Counted from the stretch's first letter, positions 16,781-26,350 are shown. The stretch is 64,000 nt of DNA from Natrialba aegyptia DSM 13077 (GCF_000337535.1 NZ_AOIP01000031.1:224943-288942), one strand, 5' to 3'. Program-made: numbers and translations. The notes: generated by a model from the sequence alone, not told the origin.

Positions 16781-17448
16781 GACGACCAGAAGGGGGAGCG
16801 GCGAGCGCACGGCGAAGTTCGCCGCGCTCGCAGGCCGCAAACCCAGCCGCGTGCTTGCTCACTGGATGGGGGGGATGGATTGACAAGCGGATGGGGGGGA
16901 TGCCTCCAGACGAACTCGCCTGGATGGGCATTCGATTATTATTGGTGATTACTAATAACTGTTTGGCAGACGGGCGTCTGACGATCCCGGGCCAGTGTCG
17001 AACGAACTGATTGGTCGGCTTGTGAATAGGACCGGATCTTTGTTTCCCGATATCTCTCCTGAACTCTTCAGCGCCGATTATGAACTCGAGGTTCAGAACA
17101 GGGTCTAAGCACCTGTATAGCTGGTATACGCCATCGAAATAAGCGGTAAAGACAGTAACGGCTAGTGGTGTAGTATACTCACAGATCAGTCACTGAGAAA
17201 GATTGTCGAGAAGAAACTTGTTACAGATCCTCTAAAATTCTCGGCTATCCCTACCCGGAGGCTGAGTGAACGCAGTATGCGATTGTGCCGGGCGATTCCG
17301 CGCTGCTGAACGAAGGCTTACCTCTCCATGAGAGTGTACGATGAAACAAAACATATTTATATCCTAATAGAGATTGAATTTATAGACAGAAAAGATTATA
17401 TTATTTGAGTAGTCGGAATAGTTTCATCACGTCATCATTGCTATTGGC
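16781..17448. other. AT-rich gene-free gap
   Basis: About 670 bp without a supported gene. Near the left end a 14-bp G-rich word, GGATGGGGGGGATG, occurs twice (16864-16877 and 16889-16902). From about 17040 to 17440 the DNA is much more AT-rich than its surroundings, with a strong TATA-like block (ATATTTATATCC, near 17350-17361) facing right. Together with the adjacent MITE this looks like a degenerate insertion site. Confidence 0.5.
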
Positions 17449-17590
17449 CAGAGTGTCATAGAACTGTTCCCATACTCTCTCTGTGACTACCCGACAAACG
17501 GTAAGTACAGAGGATCCACTTTCTAGAAAACCCATCACATATGTGGCTGTAATCAGCCTCCGCACCGTGGAGGATTTCTATGACATCCTC
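17449..17590. mobile_element. 142-bp MITE related to the insertion at 2099
   Basis: The left end CAGAGTGTCATAGAAC (17449-17464) and the complement of the right end GAGGATGTCATAGAAA (17575-17590) share the core TGTCATAGAA with the 16-bp ends of the 2099-3319 element. The next 50 bp (containing CTCTCTGTGACTACCCGACA and then AACGGTAAGT) are nearly identical to the left interior of that element. No coding capacity is left and no target duplication is visible, so it is an older internally deleted copy. Confidence 0.75.
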
Positions 17591-17658
17591 CGCTTAACGA
17601 ATCACCGCCTTCACTTGCTTCGGAACGTTTTTACCAATGGTTATTGTCGTCTGACTAC

Positions 17659-18342
17659 ATGAAGAGAGTGACATATATTGTCACTCCACGGGAGAGGTAC
17701 TTCGATCCGACGGAACTTCGGTTTCGGGCGAACGGGGTGACACTCGAGGCGATCCACGAGGTAGACATCCTTACGGACGGGACGATAACGGTGTTTCTCG
17801 AGGTGACGGGCGAAGTACCGGCAGTTCGGCGGTCCTTCGACGAGGACCTGCCGCGCCTGGTGGACTGCGAGATTCTCGACACCGATCAAACGACGATGGT
17901 CCAGCTTCGCTACCACCCGACCGAGTTCAACCGAGCGATTCTCGAAATCCATCGGAGTTACGGGGTGTTGGTGCAGTATCCCATGGTGTTCGTCGACCCT
18001 GCACAGTCGTCCCTGCGGGTGACGGTCGCGGGGCCGAGCAAGGACATCCAGCAACTCGTCGCCGAGACGCGCGATCTCGCCGAGCTCACCGTCGAAGCCG
18101 TTATGGAGTACGATCACACCGCCAGTCGGCAGTTTCACGAACTCACGACCCGCCAGCGCGAGGTCTTGCTCACCGCCTACGAGTGCGGCTATTACGAGGT
18201 TCCACGAGAGGCGACCTACGAAGATATCGCGGCGGAACTGGACTGTTCTGCGAGTTCAGTCGGGCAGACGCTGCGGCGGATCGAATCTAGACTTGTCACC
18301 GTGACCGTCTCGAATCGAACGGGGGCTCGGACGGAAACCTGA
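17659..18342 (+). CDS. Bat-type HTH_10 transcription regulator
   Basis: This 227-residue protein has an N-terminal sensor-like beta domain and a C-terminal HTH_10 domain (residues about 170-222: ELTTRQREVLLTAYECGYYE, then TYEDIAAELDCSASSVGQTL). This family is restricted to haloarchaea and relatives and includes Bat, the bacterioopsin activator. A TTTTTACC box about 27 bp upstream supports a leaderless ATG at 17659; a TTG five codons earlier is unlikely. It lies 69 bp beyond the MITE. The target genes are unknown; the following CoA gene has its own promoter. Confidence 0.85.
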   Translation: MKRVTYIVTPRERYFDPTELRFRANGVTLEAIHEVDILTDGTITVFLEVTGEVPAVRRSFDEDLPRLVDCEILDTDQTTMVQLRYHPTEFNRAILEIHRSYGVLVQYPMVFVDPAQSSLRVTVAGPSKDIQQLVAETRDLAELTVEAVMEYDHTASRQFHELTTRQREVLLTAYECGYYEVPREATYEDIAAELDCSASSVGQTLRRIESRLVTVTVSNRTGARTET

Positions 18343-18432
18343 GACGTGTGATAGCAGTAACAAAACCGCCCCTAGGGCCACAATGTGGCTCGAATCCGCA
18401 ACGTTATACTCCCCGAGTCGCAAGGGTCGCCA

Positions 18433-19272
18433 ATGCGCGAGGAGGCGACGGCGTTCGTACCAGGGCACATAACGGGCTTTTTCAGCGCGCACCCGGCGGA
18501 CGATCCGACGAAAGCGGGATCGCGCGGTGCCGGACTGACGCTGACCGATGGCGTTACGGTCACGGTCGAATCGGTATCCGACGAGGCATCAGAGTCGATC
18601 GTCATCCTCGACGGCGAAATGATCGATATCGAACCGGTCGAGACCGTTCTCGAGACGCTCGGCGTCGTCGCTCGCATCGAAGCCGAGTCCGACCTCCCGC
18701 TGGGTGCCGGCTTCGGCGTCTCGGGTGCGATGGCGCTTGGCACCGCACTCGCAGCGAATCGCGTTTTCGAGTGCAAACTCTCGCGAAACGAACTCGTGGC
18801 GGTCGCCCACGGTGCGGAGGTCCAGGCCGGCACCGGGTTGGGCGATGTCGTCGCACAGGCTCACGGCGGCATTCCGATCCGTCTCGAACCGGGGAGCCCG
18901 CAGGAGAACGAACTCGACGCCATCCCCACGCGAGCGCGCGTCGAATACGTGTCGTTCGGTGAACTCTCGACGGCGGACGTGCTCGCGGGCGAAACGGAGC
19001 AGCTGACAACGGCCGGCAAGGAGGCGCTTTCGCGGGTCGTCGAGGAACCGACGCTCCTCTCGTTTATGTACGCCTCGCGGCTGTTCGCCCGCGAAGCGGA
19101 GTTGCTGACCGACCAGGTCGCAAAGACGATCGGCGACGTGACCGACGAGAACGGCCAGGCGTCGATGGCGATGCTCGGCGAGACGGTCTTTGCGCTCGGG
19201 ACGGGGCTCTCGGCGGCGGGGTACGAGCCGTCAGTTTGTGCGACCCATCCCGCGGGAGCGTTACTGAAGTAG
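18433..19272 (+). CDS. pantoate kinase (archaeal CoA biosynthesis)
   Basis: This 279-residue GHMP-fold kinase phosphorylates pantoate to 4-phosphopantoate, the first archaea-specific step of CoA synthesis. Family features are the start AFVPGHITGFFSAH, the glycine-rich ATP loop LPLGAGFGVSGAMALG (about 94-109) and GTGLGDVVAQAHGG. An earlier in-frame ATG exists at 18385, but a TATA box (GTTATACT, about 18402-18409) sits downstream of it and 27 bp before 18433, so the latter is chosen. The next enzyme of the pathway is encoded at 22809 on the same strand. Confidence 0.9.
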   Translation: MREEATAFVPGHITGFFSAHPADDPTKAGSRGAGLTLTDGVTVTVESVSDEASESIVILDGEMIDIEPVETVLETLGVVARIEAESDLPLGAGFGVSGAMALGTALAANRVFECKLSRNELVAVAHGAEVQAGTGLGDVVAQAHGGIPIRLEPGSPQENELDAIPTRARVEYVSFGELSTADVLAGETEQLTTAGKEALSRVVEEPTLLSFMYASRLFAREAELLTDQVAKTIGDVTDENGQASMAMLGETVFALGTGLSAAGYEPSVCATHPAGALLK

Positions 19273-19790
19273 CGCGTCGCTGCCGGGGCGCGACGAGCCC
19301 TCGTCGCTGGCCGGTCATACGCAGTTCGAAGCCTGAAACCTCGCCCGCTCGTTGCCGGCCCCAACCGGCGATCGACCGTCTGCGGATCCGTTCTCGACGC
19401 TTTCGTAAGCGTGTCGACAGTCTCGCTGCCGCGCCCGCCACGAGTTCATCCTCGAAACAGGGTCGAGTACTGCCGTCGATGCACGGCGAAGACGAGTCGT
19501 CTCATTGACAGTCGTTCCAGAAGAATGCAGGGTGTTAACACGATAGTGGTGACTATCATAGTCACAAAGTTGGGGTGTTCGAGGGCAAGCCGGAGTGGGA
19601 GTGTTTCAAGCGGCCCATTCGAATCACAGACGCGGCTAAAAACGCCGATAATCGGGGGTCTGGTGTCCCGTTCTAAAAATCAAAGTTGAAACCGTTGTCG
19701 GCCAAACAGTATCTGATGTTATATGTCTAAAATATGTCTGATGGCCAGAGGTTTATTATGGTGGGTTTCCGTGTTCCGGTCACATTTCGA
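19273..19790. other. intergenic region with a perfect 17-bp palindrome
   Basis: No gene is supported. A perfect palindrome, GTGACTAT-C-ATAGTCAC, occupies 19549-19565 and could be a regulator site. A TATA-like GGTTTATTATG (19747-19757) precedes the multi-repeat membrane protein gene by about 35 bp. The rest is unremarkable. Confidence 0.5.
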
Positions 19791-22727
19791 ATGTCTTCGA
19801 TCAGTGACCTTCACCACAAACTGTATCGGTTGTACGAACGCTACGTCGGGGAGCCCGACTCGACGAAGGACGTGTACGGCTACTGGGTATTCATCGTCGG
19901 CTACGTCGTCGCGATTGCGGGCGTCACGACGTTTATCGCCGGCTACGCGGCCGAGATCGATGCGTACGGGATTATCCGCGCCTCCGGCGTCATCGCCGCG
20001 ACGGGGCTTGCCCTCTGTCTCTTCGGCATCGTCCTGATGCTTCCCGTTCGAAAACGGGGGATTCAGGCGAGCGGTGTCGGACTGATTATCGCGTTCATCG
20101 GCGTCGGATTCTTCGGTTGGGCGTATCCCTACAACTGGCGGAATCTCGGCACTGACTACAGCGTGCAGGTCATTCTGGTTTACACGCTCGGTATCGGGAT
20201 CATCGCGGGCGTCACCGCGCTCGTTCCGGTGCTGACCGGTCGCAAGGGCATGTTCGTCACGGAGGAAGGCGAAACGGAGGAACCGCCGATACTCACCGGC
20301 GACGCGCTCGAAGGTGCACAGTTCGCGGTTTTCCGCGACGAAAACGGGGACTGGAAGTGGCACGTGCTCCACCTCGAAGCGCTGGCGAAGAGCAACGAGA
20401 GCGCCGTCACCCGACCAAAGGCGACGGAGGGAATCGAACGCGTTCAGTCCCAGATCAGCTCGGCCGGGCTGATGGAACTGACGACCTCCGCGTTCCGACT
20501 GTACGAGGACCGCGACGGCTCCTGGCAGTGGACGCTCGCTCGCGACGACGGCAGCGTCGTCGGCACCTGCGCCGGCGAGTTCAGCGAGCGCGACGGTGCC
20601 GAGGAGTCGGTGAGTTTCCTCAAGGATCGCGGTCCGGCGGCGGACGTGATCGAGATCGAAGGGGCGGCGTTTACCTACGCCGAAGAGCGCGATCAGTGGT
20701 ACTGGCAACTGGTCGACGACGAGCGCGCGCCGCTTGCCGCCGGCGAGGACGGCTACGGCACCCAGGAGCGCGCCGAACAGGCCGCACGGACGTTCGCCGA
20801 GCAGTTCGACCAGGCGCGACTGCTCGACATCGAACACGTCGGCGCCGAACTCTACGAGCGAAACGGCGACTGGACGTGGCGGTTCGTCGACGACCAGGAT
20901 ACGGCGCTGGCCGCCTGCACCGACGAGTTCGACGCGCGGCGGGATGCGGAGGAGGCGGCCGGTGCGTTGCTCTCGACGCTCGATTCGGCGTCGGTAACGG
21001 TGGCCGGCGAGCCGACTTACGAACGCTACCAGACGGGCGAGCAGTGGCGCTGGCGGCTCGTCGACGAGGCCGAACACATCGTCGCACAGAGTCCGGCGGC
21101 CTCCGAGACGGAGGCGGACGCCGCACACGAGACCGATACGTTCGGCGAGCACGCCCGCGACGCCGACGTCGTCGAGATCGACGACGCGGAGTACGAAATC
21201 TACCCCGCTCCCGACCGCGAGCTCACGTACGACGAGGACGACAGTCTGCCCGCGACGGCGAGCGAGGGGAGTACACTCGTATCCACGGATGGCGGAACGA
21301 CGACAGCCGACGGCGAGACCGACGCCGACGCGGATCCGACCGACGGTCCGGACTGGAACTGGCGGCTCGTCACCGAGGATCGCGACGTGATCGCCGCAAG
21401 CACCGAACGCCACCGCGACACCGAAACGGCGACCGAGGCGATCGAGCGCGTTCGCGATCAAGCGAGCGAAGCCGATCTCATCGAGTTCGACGAGGCGGCG
21501 TTCCAGGTCTACGAAGCGGACTCCGGTGAGTGGCGCTGGCGGCTGATCGACGAGGACGGGAACGTGCTCGCCGACAGCGGCGCGGAACACACCTCGCGCG
21601 GCGAGGCCGCCGAGGCGATGATGACGCTCAAAGAACAGGCTCCCGACGCCGAACTCTTAGAGATCGAAACCGCCGCGTTCGAACTCTTCGTCAACGAGGA
21701 CGACGAGTGGGGCTGGCGGCTGATCGACGAGGCCGGTAAACTCGTCGCCGAGGACCCGGAAACCCATCCGACCCGTGCCGCCGCCCGAGAGGCGATGAAC
21801 CGCCTGCTCGAGCACCTCGATTCGGACGTGCGGACGATGGACGAGGCCATCTTCCAGACCTACGCATCCGAGGACTGGCACTGGCGATTCGTGCTTCCGT
21901 CCGGCGAAACCGTCGCCGTCGCCGGCGACACCGCCGCGACGCGAGACGAACTCGTCGACACGCTTCCCGACGTTCGCGAGTCGGCGGCATCCGCACAGGC
22001 CTACACGATCGGCGACGTGACGGTCCAGCTCTACGAGAACGGCGACTGGAGCTTCCGGCTGCTCGATCGCGACCGCAACGAAATCGCCGACGCGACGGGT
22101 ACCTACGCGAAGCGCGAGGCCGTGCTTGCGACCGTCGACACGCTCACGGCCAACGCCGCCGATGCGCCGATCTTTACGATCGAGGACGCGGCGATCCGAC
22201 TCACCGACGAGGACGGCTGGTCCTGGGAGCTGGTCGACCGCGAGCGCACCGTCTTCGCGAGTTCGACCGACACCGCGTCGAGTCGGGACGAGCTTTACTC
22301 CCAGGTCGAGACGGTGCGCCAGCTCGCGCCGATGGCCGGCCGCGTCGACTTCGACGTCGCGTCGTTCGAACTCGTCGCGGACGAGGACGACCGCTGGCAG
22401 TGGCGGCTGATCGACGAGGACGGGCGCACGGTTGCGACCGGCTCCGAAATGCACGAATCGAGCGAGTTGGCGCGCGAGGCGCTCGAGAACGTACGCGAGC
22501 TGATCGAGGCGGCGAGCATCCTCGAGATCGACAGCGTTTCCTTCGAGTTGCACACGGCGGACGACGAAGACGGAGAAACGGACGGGTGGGTCTGGCGGCT
22601 GGTCGACGAGTTCGGGTCGACGATGGCCGAGAGCACCCAGACCTACGAGTCTCGGACCGACGCTCGCGAGGCGATGAACGACGTGAAAGCGGAGGCTCCG
22701 GAGGGCTGGATCACCTTCACGGAGTAG
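19791..22727 (+). CDS. membrane protein with thirteen DUF1508/YegP-like repeats
   Basis: This 978-residue protein has about four to five membrane helices in its first 160 residues. The rest is an array of thirteen domains of 50-60 residues with the pattern F-x-[LV]-[YF]-x-x-x-x-x-x-W-x-W-R-L-[IV]-D-E-x-G...A-x-[SR]...A-x-E-A-[MI], as in DGSWQWTLARDDGS and DDRWQWRLIDEDGR. This is the DUF1508 (YegP/HVO_2922) signature, normally found once or twice in small proteins. An acidic insert interrupts the sixth repeat. The ATG at 19791 fits the promoter; an upstream ATG at 19734 precedes the TATA box. The gene splits the two CoA genes. Function unknown; a membrane-tethered scaffold is possible. Confidence 0.85.
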   Translation: MSSISDLHHKLYRLYERYVGEPDSTKDVYGYWVFIVGYVVAIAGVTTFIAGYAAEIDAYGIIRASGVIAATGLALCLFGIVLMLPVRKRGIQASGVGLIIAFIGVGFFGWAYPYNWRNLGTDYSVQVILVYTLGIGIIAGVTALVPVLTGRKGMFVTEEGETEEPPILTGDALEGAQFAVFRDENGDWKWHVLHLEALAKSNESAVTRPKATEGIERVQSQISSAGLMELTTSAFRLYEDRDGSWQWTLARDDGSVVGTCAGEFSERDGAEESVSFLKDRGPAADVIEIEGAAFTYAEERDQWYWQLVDDERAPLAAGEDGYGTQERAEQAARTFAEQFDQARLLDIEHVGAELYERNGDWTWRFVDDQDTALAACTDEFDARRDAEEAAGALLSTLDSASVTVAGEPTYERYQTGEQWRWRLVDEAEHIVAQSPAASETEADAAHETDTFGEHARDADVVEIDDAEYEIYPAPDRELTYDEDDSLPATASEGSTLVSTDGGTTTADGETDADADPTDGPDWNWRLVTEDRDVIAASTERHRDTETATEAIERVRDQASEADLIEFDEAAFQVYEADSGEWRWRLIDEDGNVLADSGAEHTSRGEAAEAMMTLKEQAPDAELLEIETAAFELFVNEDDEWGWRLIDEAGKLVAEDPETHPTRAAAREAMNRLLEHLDSDVRTMDEAIFQTYASEDWHWRFVLPSGETVAVAGDTAATRDELVDTLPDVRESAASAQAYTIGDVTVQLYENGDWSFRLLDRDRNEIADATGTYAKREAVLATVDTLTANAADAPIFTIEDAAIRLTDEDGWSWELVDRERTVFASSTDTASSRDELYSQVETVRQLAPMAGRVDFDVASFELVADEDDRWQWRLIDEDGRTVATGSEMHESSELAREALENVRELIEAASILEIDSVSFELHTADDEDGETDGWVWRLVDEFGSTMAESTQTYESRTDAREAMNDVKAEAPEGWITFTE

Positions 22728-22779
22728 CGAGCGAGAGCGACGCGGGGAAGAATCGGTCGGTGCGGACGGATCGGGCCGC

Positions 22780-22787
22780 TTTTTATC
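22780..22787 (+). promoter_or_regulatory. TATA box for leaderless phosphopantothenate synthetase mRNA
   Basis: TTTTTATC is centred about 25 bp before the GTG at 22809. The spacing places the transcription start at the codon itself and supports the GTG start. Confidence 0.55.
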
Positions 22788-22808
22788 GATGCAATCGGAT
22801 GGTCGATC

Positions 22809-23585
22809 GTGAGCGATTACGATACCGTTTCGGCTGATGTCGAACACGAGGAGGAGATCCCGGCGGACCATCCCAGATACCAGGATCTACTCACTCGCCA
22901 CCGGATCGAAACCGGCATCGAGAAGGGCATCACCCACCTCCAGGGGATGCACGCCGAGGGTCGTGGCAGCGCCTTCGATTACCTGCTCGGCGAGGAGACG
23001 ATTCCGAGCGCCGATGGGGCAGAGCGGGCGGCGGCCGCACACCTCCTGCTCGCCGACCAGCCCGTCCTCTCGATCAACGGGAACGTCGCCGCGCTCGTCC
23101 CCGAGGAGATGGTCGACCTCGCGTCGGCGGTCGACGCCGATCTCGAGGTGAACCTCTTCAATCGAACCCCGGAGCGAGTCGAGGCCATCGCCGAGCACCT
23201 GCGCGAGCACGGGGCTGACGAGGTGAAAGGACTGACGGCGGACGCTCGCATCCCGAAGCTCGACCACCAGCGCGCGAAGGTGGACGCCGACGGTATCCAC
23301 GCTGCTGACGTGGTTCTCGTTCCCCTCGAAGACGGCGACCGCGCGGAAGCCCTGCAGGAGATGGACAAAACCGAGATCGTGATCGACCTCAACCCCCTCT
23401 CGCGCTCGCCCCAGGTCGCGGCGGTGCCGATCGTCGACAACATCATCAGAGCCGTGCCGAACATGACCGAGCACGCGCGTGACCTGGCAGACGCTGACGA
23501 GGCCGAACTCCGGTCGATCGTCGACGAGTTCGACCGCGAACAGGCACTCGAGGACGCCGAAGCTCGCATTCGAAACGGGCTCTGA
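22809..23585 (+). CDS. 4-phosphopantoate--beta-alanine ligase (phosphopantothenate synthetase)
   Basis: This 258-residue enzyme joins 4-phosphopantoate and beta-alanine using ATP, the second archaea-specific step in CoA synthesis. Recognisable family sequence includes IPADHPRYQDLLTRHRIETG near the start, INGNVAALVPEEMV, NLFNRTPER, VIDLNPLSRSPQ and PIVDNIIRAVPNM. The start codon is GTG, placed correctly for the leaderless promoter at 22780. Together with pantoate kinase at 18433 it covers the route from pantoate to phosphopantothenate. Confidence 0.92.
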   Translation: MSDYDTVSADVEHEEEIPADHPRYQDLLTRHRIETGIEKGITHLQGMHAEGRGSAFDYLLGEETIPSADGAERAAAAHLLLADQPVLSINGNVAALVPEEMVDLASAVDADLEVNLFNRTPERVEAIAEHLREHGADEVKGLTADARIPKLDHQRAKVDADGIHAADVVLVPLEDGDRAEALQEMDKTEIVIDLNPLSRSPQVAAVPIVDNIIRAVPNMTEHARDLADADEAELRSIVDEFDREQALEDAEARIRNGL

Positions 23586-23742
23586 CCCGTCGGTTGGATC
23601 GGGCTACTCTGGCTGTCTCCGAGACCGGCATCGAGCGGGAGCGAGAATACGACGGACACCGCACGAACGCGAGAAGAGCGCGAAAGTGTCGCCTCAACTG
23701 GACATGCAATGGCCAGTCAAACGGTTACAGTCGCGGCCCAAA

Positions 23743-24051
23743 ATGGCACGGGTACCGATGACCGAAATTATCGGGTCCCCGGGAAACTCCGACGAGATAC
23801 TCACGAGACGAACGCTCGACACCGAGCAGGACGCCCCCGCAACCCAGATCGTTGAAACGATCGCTGAACTCGAAAATACCGGCCCGACTGAGCTCTCGCC
23901 GATATACAACTGTATCGACGACCTGATCGCGAACCTCTTTTCATCGCCACCGCCCGGAGAAGCCGACGCAAACATCACGTTCACGTACCGAGGGTACCGG
24001 ATCCATGTACAACAAAACGGGAGAATGACGATTTTGCAGTCAACATCGTAA
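23743..24051 (+). CDS. HalOD1 output-domain protein
   Basis: This 102-residue protein is a single HalOD1 domain: ATQIVETIAELENTGPTELS, PIYNCIDDLIANLF, then FTYRGYRIHVQQNGRMTI. HalOD1 is a haloarchaeal domain found alone or at the end of sensor and regulator proteins, with a proposed signalling role. The ATG at 23743 or the in-frame ATG at 23758 could be the start; the TTACAG box near 23725 fits either. It is a single gene. Confidence 0.8.
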   Translation: MARVPMTEIIGSPGNSDEILTRRTLDTEQDAPATQIVETIAELENTGPTELSPIYNCIDDLIANLFSSPPPGEADANITFTYRGYRIHVQQNGRMTILQSTS

Positions 24052-24188
24052 TTCGGTTCCGCGGGGTTGTTGGTCGAACAATACTGGCTCCAGCAGGCGT
24101 CACCATGCGAATCACGGGAGACGGTATCGGTGACAGTCACCACAACGATTATTATTGGAAATGATGAACGGTTTCTGGGATTCAACCG

Positions 24189-26129
24189 ATGACGAACGAC
24201 CAGCCCTCACGCGGAGTCGAGACCGGCGAAGATCGAGACAGCGCCACAGCGGACGGTATCGACCGACAGGCGACGCGGCGCGGCTCGCTCAGTCGCCGGT
24301 CGCTACTGGCCCAGACCGGTATCGCTGCCGGAGCGCTCGCGGCCGGTCCGGCGGCGATCCCGGCGGCCGCCGACACGCAGCAAGTTACCGACGTTCCGGG
24401 ATTCAGCTGCGACAAGCGCCACTTCCGGTGCGGACAGCAGGTCACCGCGGCGGGCGGCATGGTCTCGAGCGTCGATCCGATCGCCTCGGGCGTTGCAGCG
24501 ACGATCCTCCGGGAGGGCGGGAACGCGGTCGACGCGGCCATCGCGCTGCAGTACGTACTGACTGTCACGCAGCCACATGGATCAGGAATCGGCGGCGGCG
24601 GATTCATGGTCATCTACGACGCGGCGGACGACGAGTTCAGCGTCGTCAACAGTCGCGAGCGCGCGCCACACGGCGCGACATCGGACATGTTCCTCGACGA
24701 GGACGGCGATCCGATCCCGTTCGACACGCGGATTCAGATGGGAGAGGCAGTCGGCGTGCCGGGGACCGTGTCGGGGCTCGAGACGGCGCGCGAACGACAC
24801 GGCTCGCGCCCGCGCCAGCGGCTGATCACGCCCGCGATCAAGTTGGCGTGGAACGGGTTTTCCATAGACGAGTTCCTGGCGGCGCAGATCCAGTCGAACT
24901 GGGAGAAGTTCAACGACGCGGCGCGGGAGGCCTACTCGGACGAGAACGGAGAGCCGCTTTCGGCGGGCGACACGTACGTCAATAAGGATCTAGCGGAGAC
25001 GCTCCTCTGGATCAAGCACCTCGGTACGGCGGGCTTCTACAGTGGCCCCGTCGCGGCCGATCTCGCGGCGACGGTGCAGGAAGCGGGCGGGAGTATGACG
25101 ACGGACGACCTCGCCGCGTACGACGCCGTGGTCGACGACCCGGTGCGAGCGGAGTGGGGCGACGTGGAGATCGTCGGCCAGCCCCTCCCGAGTTCGGGGC
25201 CAAGCGCGGTGATCATGATACTCAAACTGCTCGAAGAACTCGATTTCGAGGCGTACGACCGGGATTCACCCGAGGCGTACCATCTCGTCGCCGAGGCGAT
25301 ACGGTTGGCCTGGGCCGATCGGAACGAGTACATGGGCGATCCGGAGTTCGTCGACGTTCCGATCGACGGACTACTCGACGACGACTACCTGTCGGGGCGC
25401 GCCGCGCAGGTGTCGATCGGGGAGACGCTCGCGGACTACGGGGCCGGCGAGTGCGTCGAACCCGGCGTTCCGCCGGGAGCGGGAGACCAGCCCGCCGCAC
25501 CCGCCTCCCCCTATTTCCCGGGGTCGACGACGCACTTCTCGGTCGTCGACGCGGACGGAAACGCCGTCTCGTACACGTCGACGATCGAGCAGTTCATGGG
25601 CTCCGGGATGATGGTGCCGGGTCGGGGATTCATGCTCAACAACGAACTGACGGACTTCGATGCCGTCCCCGGCGGCCCGAACGAGGTCGAGCCCTGGAAG
25701 CGGCCGCTGAGCAGCATGAGTCCGACGATGGTGGTCCGCGACGGCGTCCCCGAGTTCACCGTCGGCTCGCCGGGCGGGTGGACGATCGTCTCCGCGACGG
25801 TGCAGACGATCCTGCACCGCTACGTCTACGGGCTCGACCCGCTCGAGTCGATCACCGAGCCGACGATCTACACCGGCGAGTGTCTCGACATCTCGTGGGA
25901 CGCGGGCGTGCCGGATCACGTCCGCGAGACGACCGCGGACTGGGGACAGGTCTGGGAGAACTCGTCCGAGGCGCTGGGGAACGTCCAGGCGATCGATATC
26001 GACGCCGATAGCGACGACCTGACGGGCGCGGCCGATCCGAACCGCAACGGGCAGGCGGTCGGGCTCGTGGAGATGGGGCCCTGGAATGGCGCTGCGGGTG
26101 GGAAGGACGAAGGCGGGAAGCCGGAGTAG
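24189..26129 (+). CDS. Tat-exported gamma-glutamyltransferase
   Basis: This 646-residue enzyme has a long N-terminus with a twin-arginine motif (LSRRSLLAQ, residues about 35-43) and an Ala-rich hydrophobic stretch, so it is exported folded. The mature part has the GGT family pattern: GMVSSVDPIASGVAATILREG, then GSGIGGGGFMVIYD, and the autoprocessing site STTHFSVVD with the nucleophile Thr at residue 447. It cleaves gamma-glutamyl bonds of glutathione-type compounds. Because haloarchaea mainly use gamma-glutamylcysteine, and some relatives secrete poly-gamma-glutamate, those are possible substrates (inference). It is a single gene with an AT-rich promoter near 24147-24155. Confidence 0.92.
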   Translation: MTNDQPSRGVETGEDRDSATADGIDRQATRRGSLSRRSLLAQTGIAAGALAAGPAAIPAAADTQQVTDVPGFSCDKRHFRCGQQVTAAGGMVSSVDPIASGVAATILREGGNAVDAAIALQYVLTVTQPHGSGIGGGGFMVIYDAADDEFSVVNSRERAPHGATSDMFLDEDGDPIPFDTRIQMGEAVGVPGTVSGLETARERHGSRPRQRLITPAIKLAWNGFSIDEFLAAQIQSNWEKFNDAAREAYSDENGEPLSAGDTYVNKDLAETLLWIKHLGTAGFYSGPVAADLAATVQEAGGSMTTDDLAAYDAVVDDPVRAEWGDVEIVGQPLPSSGPSAVIMILKLLEELDFEAYDRDSPEAYHLVAEAIRLAWADRNEYMGDPEFVDVPIDGLLDDDYLSGRAAQVSIGETLADYGAGECVEPGVPPGAGDQPAAPASPYFPGSTTHFSVVDADGNAVSYTSTIEQFMGSGMMVPGRGFMLNNELTDFDAVPGGPNEVEPWKRPLSSMSPTMVVRDGVPEFTVGSPGGWTIVSATVQTILHRYVYGLDPLESITEPTIYTGECLDISWDAGVPDHVRETTADWGQVWENSSEALGNVQAIDIDADSDDLTGAADPNRNGQAVGLVEMGPWNGAAGGKDEGGKPE

Positions 26130-26350
26130 CGACTGCCCGTCCGAACAGGCGCCCGCGTTCTGCGCTCTTTTCGGTGCTGTCTGCTCCGCATTCCATCTCC
26201 CCTCCGTATCCTACACTCTCCCCCACCGTCTCCTCTACTCTTCCCCGCCCCACACCTCACACTCCGCTCCACCCACCCCGCGCACCGACCGCCGTGCGAA
26301 CATCGTTCAAGAACGCATAAATCCGTCCGTTGATTCCACTGAGACAAGCC

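Noticed and set aside
19719-21590. Long minus-strand open frame opposite the DUF1508 array (also 21657-22871)
   Set aside because: The repeating DUF1508 pattern on the plus strand explains the coding bias; the minus translation has no recognisable domain.
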